A stretch of 64,000 bases of DNA from CAIWHR01 sp963734055. Lineage in GTDB: Bacteria; Pseudomonadota; Gammaproteobacteria; Burkholderiales; Casimicrobiaceae. The position numbers and the translations under genes were made by a program. The stretch spans positions 496,001 through 560,000 of the forward strand of contig CAVTFQ010000003.1 of assembly GCA_963734055.1 (NCBI GenBank), given 5' to 3'. Positions 25,000 to 35,053 of the stretch are shown one piece after another. The first letter of the stretch is position 1, and each line of letters opens with the position of its first letter. The notes below the pieces were generated by a model. It saw only the letters and a list, made by a program, of their open reading frames with translations, was not told the DNA's origin and made no database searches.

Positions 25000-25294
25000 C
25001 CCCGTTGTGCGGTGCAACCACCTTGACCGGCAAGGGCGACGCGGGTATGGTTCCAACGTCGGTCGAAGGCGGCCGATGCTGTAGTGCAACAACGGCCGAT
25101 TGCGCCCCCTCCGGCGATGCCACGAGCGTCACCGGAGACTCCCTTGGGGCGGGGCCGAGCACTCCAAACGCGGTCTTCTACCCGATCCAAGCGTTGGTGG
25201 GCGCGTCCATCCCTTTGCGCGCCAAGCAGTCCGGGAAAGCCTCGCGCGTCGCGGACGCGGGGGCGGGGTCGCCAATTCGCATAGGGCCAAGGCC
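25000..25294. other. Intergenic region between the sigma-factor gene and ilvB
   Basis: About 295 bp without a supported gene. It should hold the ilvBHC promoter. Open frames run through it on the plus strand, but they have no family resemblance and no run of Ile, Leu or Val codons, so a classical ilv leader peptide was not found. No clear terminator hairpin with a T-run was seen. Confidence 0.5.
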
Positions 25295-27001
25295 ATGCAA
25301 CTCACGGGTGCCGAAATCGTCATCCGCTGCCTCCAGGAAGAGGGCGTCGAGTACGTCTTCGGGTATCCGGGGGGTGCGGTCCTCAACATCTACGACGAGT
25401 TTTTCAAGCAGGACAAGGTCAAGCACGTGCTCGTCCGCCACGAGCAGGGTGCGGTCCATGCGGCCGACGGCTACTCGCGATCGAGCCACAAGGTCGGCGT
25501 CGCGCTGGTGACGTCGGGGCCGGGCGTGACGAACGCGGTGACCGGCATCGCGACCGCGTACATGGACTCGATCCCGATGGTCGTGATCACCGGGCAGGTG
25601 CCGACGCACGCCATCGGCCAGGACGCGTTCCAGGAGTGCGACACCGTCGGCATCACGCGGCCGTGCGTCAAGCACAACTTCCTCGTGAAAGACGTGAAGG
25701 ACGTCGCGACGACGATCAAGAAGGCGTTCTATCTCGCCTCGACGGGGCGTCCCGGTCCCGTCCTCGTCGACATCCCGAAGGACGTGACGCAGGCGAAGGC
25801 CGAGTTCGCCTACCCGAAGACCATTTCGCTCCGTTCCTACAACCCGGTGACCAAGGGCCACGCCGGACAGATCAAGAAGGCGGTGCAGCTCCTGCTCGAC
25901 GCGAAGCGGCCGATGATCTACACCGGCGGTGGCGTGATCCTGAACAACGCCGCGCCGCAGTTGACGCGCCTCGTGCGCCTCCTGGGCTTTCCCTGCACCA
26001 ACACGCTGATGGGGCTCGGCGGCTTTCCGGGCACCGATCCGCAGTTCACCGGGCTTCCCGGCATGCACGGGACCTACGAGTCCAACATGGCGATGCAGCA
26101 CTGCGACGTGCTGATCGCGATCGGCGCGCGCTTCGACGACCGCGTGATCGGCAACCCGGCGCACTTCTTCCGGAGCGACCGCAGGATCATTCACATCGAC
26201 ATCGACCCGTCGTCGATCAGCAAGCGCGTGAAGGTCGACGTGCCGATCGTCGGCTACGTCGCCGACGTGTTGGACGAGATGATCCGGCTGCTCGAGTCGT
26301 CGCCGCAGCGGCCCGACCCCGTGGCGCTCAAGGCGTGGTGGGCCGAGATCAAGGACTGGCAGCGCAAGGACTGCCTCCGCTACGACACGAAGAGCGCGCT
26401 GATCAAGCCGCAGTTCGTCGTGCAGAAGCTCTACGAGATCACGAAGGGGGACGCGTTCGTCACTTCCGACGTGGGCCAGCACCAGATGTGGGTCGCGCAG
26501 TACTACAAGTTCGACAAGCCGCGGCGCTGGATCAACTCGGGCGGGCTCGGCACGATGGGCTTCGGGCTGCCCGCCGCGATGGGCGTCAGGCTCGTCAATC
26601 CGGACGCGACCGTCGTCTGCGTGACCGGCGAAGCGTCGATCCAGATGTGCATCCAGGAACTCTCGACCTGCAAGCAGTACCACCTGCCGATCAAGATCGT
26701 GAACCTGAACAACCGCTACATGGGGATGGTGCGGCAGTGGCAGGAGTTCTTCTACGGCAACCGCTACGCGGAGTCGTACATGGACGCGTTGCCGGACTTC
26801 GTCAAGTTGGCCGAGGCCTACGGCCACGTCGGGATCAAGGTCGAGAAGCCTGGTGATGTCGAAGGCGCGCTCAAGGAGGCGTTCAAGCTCAAGGACCGGC
26901 TCGTGTTCCTCGATTTCATCACCGACCAGACGGAGAACGTGTTCCCGATGGTTCCCGGCGGCAAGGGACTGACCGAGATGATCCTCGCCGAGGAGCTGTG
27001 A
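25295..27001 (+). CDS. ilvB: Acetolactate synthase large subunit
   Basis: A 568-residue ThDP/FAD enzyme that condenses pyruvate (or pyruvate and 2-ketobutyrate) in the first common step of branched-chain amino acid synthesis. Visible are the catalytic-Glu region EEGVEYVFGYPGGAVLNIYD, the FAD-binding middle domain, and the C-terminal ThDP motif beginning GEASIQMCIQEL and continuing through the NNRYMGMVRQWQ segment. The ATG at 25295 gives MQLTGAEIVIRCL, the normal N-terminus. Its stop overlaps the ilvH start as TGATG. The symbol ilvI is equally defensible. Confidence 0.97.
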   Translation: MQLTGAEIVIRCLQEEGVEYVFGYPGGAVLNIYDEFFKQDKVKHVLVRHEQGAVHAADGYSRSSHKVGVALVTSGPGVTNAVTGIATAYMDSIPMVVITGQVPTHAIGQDAFQECDTVGITRPCVKHNFLVKDVKDVATTIKKAFYLASTGRPGPVLVDIPKDVTQAKAEFAYPKTISLRSYNPVTKGHAGQIKKAVQLLLDAKRPMIYTGGGVILNNAAPQLTRLVRLLGFPCTNTLMGLGGFPGTDPQFTGLPGMHGTYESNMAMQHCDVLIAIGARFDDRVIGNPAHFFRSDRRIIHIDIDPSSISKRVKVDVPIVGYVADVLDEMIRLLESSPQRPDPVALKAWWAEIKDWQRKDCLRYDTKSALIKPQFVVQKLYEITKGDAFVTSDVGQHQMWVAQYYKFDKPRRWINSGGLGTMGFGLPAAMGVRLVNPDATVVCVTGEASIQMCIQELSTCKQYHLPIKIVNLNNRYMGMVRQWQEFFYGNRYAESYMDALPDFVKLAEAYGHVGIKVEKPGDVEGALKEAFKLKDRLVFLDFITDQTENVFPMVPGGKGLTEMILAEEL

Positions 27002-27492
27002 TGAGGCACATCCTCTCCATCCTCGTCGAGAACGAGGCGGGCGCGCTGTCGCGGATCTCGGGGCTCTTCTCGGCGCGCGGGTACAACATCGAATCGCTGA
27101 CGGTGGCGCCGACCGAGGACACGACGATGTCGCGGATGACCATCGTCACCACCGGCTCCGACGACGTCATCGAGCAGATCACGAAGCAGCTGAACAAGCT
27201 CGTCGACGTGGTCAAGGTCGTCGACCTGACCGAGGGCAACCACATCGAGCGCGAGCTGATGCTCGTGAAAGTGCGGGCCGCCGGCAAGGACCGCGAGGAG
27301 ATGAAGCGGCTGGCCGACATCTTCCGCGGCAGCATCCTCGATGTCACCGACAAGAGCTACACGATCGAGCTCACCGGCACCGGCGTGAAGCTCGACGCGT
27401 TCCTGCAGGCGATCGAGCCCGGCGTGATCCTCGAGACGGTGCGGACCGGCGCGTCGGGCATCGGCCGCGGCGAGCGGATTCTCCGCGTTTAG
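27001..27492 (+). CDS. ilvH: Acetolactate synthase small regulatory subunit
   Basis: A 163-residue protein: an N-terminal ACT domain (MRHILSILVENEAGALSRISGLFSARGYNIESL) that binds valine for feedback inhibition, and a C-terminal ALS_ss_C domain (ELMLVKVRAAGKDREEM onward). It activates IlvB. The start ATG at 27001 shares its A with the ilvB stop, so the subunits are translationally coupled. ilvC follows after 22 bp. Confidence 0.97.
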   Translation: MRHILSILVENEAGALSRISGLFSARGYNIESLTVAPTEDTTMSRMTIVTTGSDDVIEQITKQLNKLVDVVKVVDLTEGNHIERELMLVKVRAAGKDREEMKRLADIFRGSILDVTDKSYTIELTGTGVKLDAFLQAIEPGVILETVRTGASGIGRGERILRV

Positions 27493-27514
27493 CTCCCAAC
27501 CAAGGACGAAGCTC

Positions 27515-28530
<1,016 letters not shown>

Positions 28531-28531
<1 letters not shown>

Positions 28532-28881
28532 TGACCGGGCGCGCGACGACGAAGCGAGGGCCCATGCAACGACGCATCGACAGGCAAGGGGGCTGGGTGG
28601 GTCTCATCATGCTGCTGATCGTGGTGCTCATCGTCGGCTGGCTCGCGAAGGACGCGCTCCGCGACTACGGCCTGCTGCCCGCGCAGGACGAGGAGGCCGC
28701 GGAGTCGCGGGAGCCCACCGGCCTGCAGCGGAGCCCGACTCCCGCCGCGGTGTCCGAGAGCCCGCCGGGCGGTGCGTCGACGTCGTACCAGCGGCCGCTC
28801 GAGCGCGCCCGCAGCGTCGAGAGCACGGTGACGCGCGGCGCCGAGGCGCAGGGACAGCGCATCGACGACGCCACGCGGTGA
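28531..28881 (+). CDS. Small single-pass membrane protein, unknown
   Basis: A 116-residue protein with one hydrophobic helix (GWVGLIMLLIVVLIVGWLA) and a long polar tail rich in Ser, Pro, Glu and Arg. No family is recognised. The ATG at 28531 overlaps the ilvC stop; an alternative ATG at 28564 would remove 11 basic residues. Either way it is part of the ilvBHC transcript. It may be a membrane-anchored accessory protein, but nothing in it shows a role in amino acid synthesis. Confidence 0.65.
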
Positions 28882-28976
28882 CGCGGCTCCTGCCGACCGC
28901 GCGGCCGAAGTGAAGCCCGTGGCGGCGCCGTGTCCGCTGAGCCACTGTTAGAATCGTCGCGTTCCTGCGAGCGCCC

Positions 28977-29630
28977 GTGTCGAAAGGCTATCCGCACCCG
29001 TTGATCGCCCGCGAAGGCTGGCCGTTCGTCGGCGTGGCGCTCGCGGCCGCGCTCGCGCTTTCGGCGCTGCAGTGGTGGGTCCCGGCGGCGCTCGCCTGGC
29101 TCGCCTTCGCCTTCGTCGTCCAGTTCTTCCGCGACCCTCCTCGGACGGCCCCGGTCACGCCGAATGCGGTCCTTTCACCCGCCGACGGGCGCATCGTCAA
29201 GGTCGAGCGCACGCGCGATCCGTACCTCGACCGCGACGCGCTCCAGATCAGCGTGTTCATGAACGTCTTCAACGTCCACTCGAACCGCAGTCCGGTCGAC
29301 GGCCGGGTCGTCGAGGCGTGGTATCACCCGGGAAACTTTCTCAACGCGGCGCTCGACAAGGCGTCCGCCGACAACGAGCGCAGCGCGCTCCACCTGCGCA
29401 CGCCGGCCGGCGACGACGTCACGTGCGTGCAGATCGCCGGGCTGATCGCGAGGCGCATCCTCTGCTACGCCAAGGCCGGCGACACGCTCGCGCGCGGCCA
29501 GCGCTACGGCTTCATCCGTTTCGGGTCCCGGGTGGACGTCTACGTCGCTCCCTCGGCCGCGCCCAGCGTCGCCGTCGGCGACGTCGTCTACGCGACGGAG
29601 ACCGTGCTCGCCTTGTTGAGCGGCCGCTGA
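28977..29630 (+). CDS. psd: Phosphatidylserine decarboxylase, short type
   Basis: A 217-residue proenzyme of the short PSD class. Two N-terminal hydrophobic helices (residues 17-52) anchor it. The self-cleavage site is G183-S184 in RFGSRVDVY, where Ser184 becomes the pyruvoyl group. Other conserved parts are LSPADGRIV and MNVFNVHSNRSPVDG. It makes phosphatidylethanolamine from phosphatidylserine, the product of pssA just downstream. The start is GTG at 28977, preceded by a TAGAAT -10-like hexamer at 28949-28954, which suggests a promoter separate from ilv. Confidence 0.95.
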   Translation: MSKGYPHPLIAREGWPFVGVALAAALALSALQWWVPAALAWLAFAFVVQFFRDPPRTAPVTPNAVLSPADGRIVKVERTRDPYLDRDALQISVFMNVFNVHSNRSPVDGRVVEAWYHPGNFLNAALDKASADNERSALHLRTPAGDDVTCVQIAGLIARRILCYAKAGDTLARGQRYGFIRFGSRVDVYVAPSAAPSVAVGDVVYATETVLALLSGR

Positions 29631-29687
29631 CCCGACGGCCGCCCGCGACGGGCAGCGGCCCCGGTTTGTGCTAGCCTGATCCGCACC

Positions 29688-30452
29688 ATGGTCGACTTCG
29701 ACACCCAGCGCGCGCTCAGGAAGAACCGAGTCCGGCGTCGCGGGATCTACATCCTGCCGAACCTGTTCACGCTCGCCGCGCTGTTCGCGGGCTTCTACGC
29801 GATCGTGCAGGCGATGAACCTGCGCTTCGACCAGGCGGCGGCGGCGATCTTCGTCGCGATGGTGCTGGACGGCCTCGACGGTCGCGTAGCGCGGCTCACG
29901 CGCACGCAGAGTGCCTTCGGCGCCGAGTTCGACAGCCTCGCGGACATGGTGAGCTTCGGCGCCGCGCCGGCGCTGATCGTCTACGAGTGGACGCTGAAGG
30001 GGATGGGCAAGCTCGGCTGGATCGCCGCGTTCATCTACGTCGCCGGCGCGGCGCTCAGGCTCGCGCGGTTCAACACGATGCTCGAGGTCGCCGACAAGCG
30101 CTGGTTCACCGGGATGCCGAGCCCGGCGGCGGCGGCGCTCGTCGCCGGGATGGTGTGGATCTTCGACGACTACAACGTCGATCCGGGGGGGCTCAAGGGC
30201 TGGGCGCTTGCGGTTACGGTGTTCGCCGGCCTCACGATGGTGAGCAACGTCCCGTATTACAGCTTCAAGTCGATCAACCTCAGGAAAAGCGTGCCCTTCC
30301 TCGCGATCCTCGCGTTCGTGCTCGCGATCGCGCTGCTCTCCTACCAGCCACCCCTCGTGCTGTTCGCCGGCTTCGTCGCCTACGCGATCTCCGGCTACGT
30401 CGGCCTCGCGTGGTCCAAGCTGCGGCGCCGGCCGCCGGTTTCGCCGGCGTAG
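29688..30452 (+). CDS. pssA: CDP-diacylglycerol-serine O-phosphatidyltransferase
   Basis: A 254-residue polytopic membrane enzyme that makes phosphatidylserine from CDP-diacylglycerol and serine. The CDP-alcohol phosphotransferase motif D-G-x2-A-R-x8-G-x3-D-x3-D is present in LDGRVARLTRTQSAFGAEFD followed by SLAD. About eight hydrophobic segments are visible. It is 57 bp after psd, so the two steps of phosphatidylethanolamine synthesis are linked. ATG at 29688. Confidence 0.95.
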   Translation: MVDFDTQRALRKNRVRRRGIYILPNLFTLAALFAGFYAIVQAMNLRFDQAAAAIFVAMVLDGLDGRVARLTRTQSAFGAEFDSLADMVSFGAAPALIVYEWTLKGMGKLGWIAAFIYVAGAALRLARFNTMLEVADKRWFTGMPSPAAAALVAGMVWIFDDYNVDPGGLKGWALAVTVFAGLTMVSNVPYYSFKSINLRKSVPFLAILAFVLAIALLSYQPPLVLFAGFVAYAISGYVGLAWSKLRRRPPVSPA

Positions 30453-30549
30453 CGGCGCGACGGGCGGGCGGAGCCGTCGCCGGGCTCCGCCAGGAGCAGC
30501 GCCGCAACCTCTTGCTTTGGCGGCGGAACTGCGGTTATAGTGCATCGCA

Positions 30550-30645
30550 ATGAGCAGCTTTCTCACCGCCGGCCGTCTCGCGCTTCTTGCGCCGACCCCC
30601 CTCACGGGCGGCCTGCTGCTGCTGCTGCGCCTCGCGCGCAGATAA
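30550..30645 (+). CDS. Leucine-rich leader peptide of leuA (attenuator)
   Basis: A 31-codon ORF (ATG at 30550, TAA at 30643-30645) with 11 leucines, including five consecutive CTG codons (residues 22-26), then R-L-A-R-R. It lies 93 bp upstream of leuA. This is the pattern expected of a transcription-attenuation leader: ribosome stalling at the Leu run when Leu-tRNA is scarce would change the fold of the following RNA. A GC-rich hairpin follows at 30680-30703. The peptide is too short for routine gene calling. Confidence 0.75.
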   Translation: MSSFLTAGRLALLAPTPLTGGLLLLLRLARR

Positions 30646-30679
30646 CCCACACCCCTCAATTCGAGCTGCACAGAACGAG

Positions 30680-30703
30680 CGCCCGCCGGGAAGCCGGGGG
30701 CGG
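30680..30703 (+). promoter_or_regulatory. GC hairpin between the leader peptide and leuA
   Basis: CGCCC-G-CCGG pairs imperfectly with CCGG-G-GGCG around a short GAAG loop. It lies 35 bp after the leader stop. There is no long T-run, so it is a candidate attenuator or anti-terminator element rather than a clear intrinsic terminator. Confidence 0.4.
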
Positions 30704-30738
30704 TTCCCTCATCACGTGACGCGCTTCGAGAGCGAACC

Positions 30739-32460
30739 ATGACCATCGACCCGACCCAGAAGTACCGGCCCTTCGCCTCCGTGGCATTGCCCGACCGGCA
30801 ATGGCCTTCCCGTACGATCGCCGCGCCGCCGGTGTGGTGCAGCGTCGACCTGCGCGACGGCAACCAGGCGCTGATCGAGCCGATGGACGCCGAGCGCAAG
30901 CTCCGGATGTTCAGGCTCCTCGTGCGGATGGGCTACAAGGAGATCGAGATCGGCTTTCCGGCGGCGTCGCAGACCGATTTCGACTTCGCGCGCCAGCTGG
31001 TCGACGAAAAGCTGATTCCCGACGACGTGACGGTCCAGGTGCTCACGCAGTCGCGCGAGCCGATCATTCGCCGCACGTTCGACGCGCTCGCCGGATTCAG
31101 GCGCGTGATCGTCCACCTGTACAACTCGACGTCGGAGACGCAGCGGCGCGTCGTGTTCGGGCTCGACCGCGCCGGCATCCGCGACATCGCGGTGTCCGGC
31201 GCGAAGCTGATCCGCGACTGCGCGGCGGCGCGGCCGGAGACCGACTGGGTCTTCCAGTATTCGCCCGAGAGCTTCACCGGCACCGAGCTCGATTTCGCCG
31301 CCGAGGTCTGCGATGCGGTGAACGACGTCTGGCAGCCGACGCCCGCGCGCAAGGTGATCATCAATCTCCCGGCGACCGTCGAGATGGCGACGCCCAACGT
31401 CTACGCCGACCAGATCGAATGGATGTCGCGGCGGCTCGCGCGCCGCGATTCGATCGTGCTGTCGGTGCATCCCCACAACGACCGCGGCTGCGGCGTCGCG
31501 GCGGCGGAGCTTGCGCTCCTCGCCGGGGCGCAGCGGATCGAAGGCTGCCTCTTCGGCAACGGCGAGCGCACGGGCAACGTCTGTCTCGTGACGCTCGGCC
31601 TCAACCTGTTCACGCAGGGCATCGATCCCGGGATCGATTTCTCCGACATCAACGACGTGATCCGCACGGTCGAGTACTGCAACCAGCTGCCGATCCATCC
31701 GCGCCACCCGTACGGCGGCGACCTCGTGTTCACCGCGTTCTCCGGCTCCCACCAGGATGCGATCAGGAAGGGACTGGCCGAGCGGGCGGCGGCGGTGGCG
31801 GGCGGCAACCTCGTCTGGGATGTCCCGTACCTGCCGATCGATCCGGCGGACGTCGGGCGCACCTACGACGCCGTGATCCGCGTCAACAGCCAGTCGGGGA
31901 AGGGCGGCGTCGCCTACCTGCTCGAGCGCGATTACGGTCTCTCGTTGCCGCGGCTTCTGCAGATCGAATTCAGCCGGGTGATCCAGAAGATCGCCGACGC
32001 AACCGGCAAGGAGCTCGCGTCCGCCGAGATCCGCGCCGTGTTCGATCGCGAGTACGTCGCGGCGACGCTGCCCGTCGCCTTCGTCGGCTACCGTGCGCAG
32101 CATGCGACGGACGGGACGGTCGAGCAGCTGGCGGCGCACCTTGCGGTCGACGGCGTCGAGTGGCGGATCACCGGCACCGGCAACGGTCCCGTCGACGCCT
32201 TCGTCCACGCGCTGCGCACGCACGGCGGCTTCGACATCCACGTGCAGGGCTACAGCGAACACGCGGTGGGTGCCGGCGAGGACGCGACGGCGGTCGCCTA
32301 CGTGCAGCTCCGGATCGGCGCCGAGCAGACCGTCTACGGCGTCGGGCTCGATGCGAACATCGTCACCGCGACGCTGCGCGCGGTGCTGAGCGCGATCAAC
32401 CGCGGCATCGCGCAAGGGATGCTCGCGCTGCCGCAGGTTCGCCGCGTGAGCTTCGCCTGA
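30739..32460 (+). CDS. leuA: 2-isopropylmalate synthase, long type
   Basis: A 573-residue enzyme of the actinobacterial/long LeuA type. It condenses acetyl-CoA with 2-ketoisovalerate, the first step of leucine synthesis. The catalytic barrel begins with CSVDLRDGNQALIEPM (metal-binding Asp) and carries SVHPHNDRGCGVAAAEL with the metal-binding HxH region. The C-terminal LeuA_dimer regulatory domain runs from about residue 450 and is expected to give leucine feedback inhibition. Regulation by the upstream leader peptide is predicted. ATG at 30739. Confidence 0.96.
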   Translation: MTIDPTQKYRPFASVALPDRQWPSRTIAAPPVWCSVDLRDGNQALIEPMDAERKLRMFRLLVRMGYKEIEIGFPAASQTDFDFARQLVDEKLIPDDVTVQVLTQSREPIIRRTFDALAGFRRVIVHLYNSTSETQRRVVFGLDRAGIRDIAVSGAKLIRDCAAARPETDWVFQYSPESFTGTELDFAAEVCDAVNDVWQPTPARKVIINLPATVEMATPNVYADQIEWMSRRLARRDSIVLSVHPHNDRGCGVAAAELALLAGAQRIEGCLFGNGERTGNVCLVTLGLNLFTQGIDPGIDFSDINDVIRTVEYCNQLPIHPRHPYGGDLVFTAFSGSHQDAIRKGLAERAAAVAGGNLVWDVPYLPIDPADVGRTYDAVIRVNSQSGKGGVAYLLERDYGLSLPRLLQIEFSRVIQKIADATGKELASAEIRAVFDREYVAATLPVAFVGYRAQHATDGTVEQLAAHLAVDGVEWRITGTGNGPVDAFVHALRTHGGFDIHVQGYSEHAVGAGEDATAVAYVQLRIGAEQTVYGVGLDANIVTATLRAVLSAINRGIAQGMLALPQVRRVSFA

Positions 32461-32484
32461 CGTCTCGCGCGTGGGGGCCGTGCG

Positions 32485-32505
32485 GGGCGCGCGTCGAGCG
32501 CGCCC
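32485..32505 (+). terminator. GC hairpin after leuA
   Basis: GGGCGCGC (32485-32492) pairs perfectly with GCGCGCCC (32498-32505) around a 5-base loop. It starts 25 bp after the leuA stop. There is no T-run, so it may stop transcription only weakly or protect the 3' end. A TAAAAT hexamer that may serve aceB follows at 32522-32527. Confidence 0.4.
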
Positions 32506-32617
32506 GCGGGCCCGGATCGGGTAAAATAAGGCAGCGATTTCAGCCGTTGCCGGTGCCGACCCGCGGGCTTCCGCCCCGCAGGCCGCGCGTCCGAACTTTC
32601 CCCGAGCGAGCCTTCCG

Positions 32618-34219
<1,602 letters not shown>

Positions 34220-34290
34220 GAACTGCGGCGTTCGGCCGCAGCGCGCGAGCCGGTTTGACCTGAGGCAAGGCGCCCGTCCTCGAATTGCGT

Positions 34291-34328
34291 GATAATTAGC
34301 TTAAAGTTATCGAACGCATTGTAACAAT
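34291..34328. promoter_or_regulatory. AT-rich dyad operator region upstream of rubrerythrin
   Basis: Two dyads stand out in an otherwise GC-rich genome. One (34291-34311) starts GATAATTAGC and ends TAAAGTTATC, with outer GATAA/TTATC arms as in Fur-type boxes. The second is ATTGT-A-ACAAT (34318-34328), a perfect 5-bp inverted repeat. They lie 130-167 bp before the rbr ATG. They are candidates for a Fur, PerR/OxyR-like or Rrf2-type regulator; which one cannot be told from sequence. A Fur protein is encoded at 50566-51006. Confidence 0.45.
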
Positions 34329-34457
34329 CAATTGGACGTATGGGTGGGGCGGGCGGACAATCGCCCTGTCGCCGGCGGAATCCCGGGCCGGCGCCGGTCG
34401 AAGGCCCCGGCTCCGCCGGCGGCCGGAAGCAGGCGTAGTCCATTCGAGGAGAGCCAG

Positions 34458-34880
34458 ATGAAGAGTCTCAAGGGCACCAAGACGCACGACAACCTGAAGG
34501 CCGCGTTCGCCGGCGAATCGCAGGCGAACCGGCGTTATCTGTATTTCGCGAACAAGGCGGACGTCGAAGGCCAGAACGACGTCGCCGCGGTATTTCGCTC
34601 GACAGCCGAGGGCGAAACGGGCCATGCGCACGGTCACCTGGACTATCTCGCGCAGGTGGGCGACCCGGCCACCGATCTGCCGATCGGCGCGACGCGCGCG
34701 AACCTCAAGGCCTCGATCGCCGGCGAAACGCACGAGTACACCGACATGTACCCCGGCATGGCGAAGGCGGCGCGCGGCGAGGGCTTCGACGAGATCGCCG
34801 ACTGGTTCGAGACGCTCGCGAAGGCCGAGCGCTCGCACGCGAACCGCTTCCAGAAAGCCTTGGACGCATTAGCGGATTAG
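34458..34880 (+). CDS. Rubrerythrin without a rubredoxin domain
   Basis: A 140-residue four-helix ferritin-like protein. The two di-iron half-motifs are AFAGESQANRRYLYFA with STAEGETGHAHGH, and SIAGETHEYTDMY with LAKAERSHANRF, matching the E-x6-Y and E-x2-H pattern. The C-terminal rubredoxin domain found in classic rubrerythrins is absent. It probably reduces H2O2, taking electrons from another carrier. GGAGAG lies 7 bp before the ATG at 34458. The cluster continues with an Fe-S protein, a ferritin-like protein and DUF3501 after a structured 173-bp gap. Confidence 0.92.
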   Translation: MKSLKGTKTHDNLKAAFAGESQANRRYLYFANKADVEGQNDVAAVFRSTAEGETGHAHGHLDYLAQVGDPATDLPIGATRANLKASIAGETHEYTDMYPGMAKAARGEGFDEIADWFETLAKAERSHANRFQKALDALAD

Positions 34881-34891
34881 GCTTGTCAGGC

Positions 34892-34927
34892 GCGATGGAG
34901 CGTCGCCCGAACCGCGACGCTCATCGC
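34892..34927. repeat. Strong stem-loop 1 after rubrerythrin
   Basis: GCGAT (34892-34896), one bulged G, then GAGCGTCGC (34898-34906) pair with GCGACGCTC (34914-34922) and ATCGC (34923-34927) around a 7-base loop. This makes a 14-bp stem with a single bulge. It starts 12 bp after the rbr stop. There is no T-run. Confidence 0.7.
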
Positions 34928-34930
34928 GCA

Positions 34931-34977
34931 CGTCCGCATTGGAGCGCCGTTGGAAGGCACGGCGCTCAACGCGGACG
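34931..34977. repeat. Strong stem-loop 2 before the Fe-S protein gene
   Basis: CGTCCGC (34931-34937) pairs with GCGGACG (34971-34977), and the inner GAGCGCCGT (34942-34950) pairs with ACGGCGCTC (34959-34967) around an 8-base loop. Only a few bases at the junction are unpaired. It lies directly after stem-loop 1. The inner arms of both share GAGCG[TC]CG, so they could be a REP-like pair, or mRNA-stabilising structures setting different levels of rbr and downstream genes. Confidence 0.7.
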
Positions 34978-35053
34978 CACGGGACGCCGTAGTGGAAGTA
35001 GCGTGGTCGCTGCGGTGCCTTCGTTCTTGTTGATGTTTCGGACGTAAAGAAGA

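Noticed and set aside
25005..25294. Leader peptide for ilvBHC
   Set aside because: The open frames upstream of ilvB have no cluster of Ile, Val or Leu codons and no terminator-like fold.
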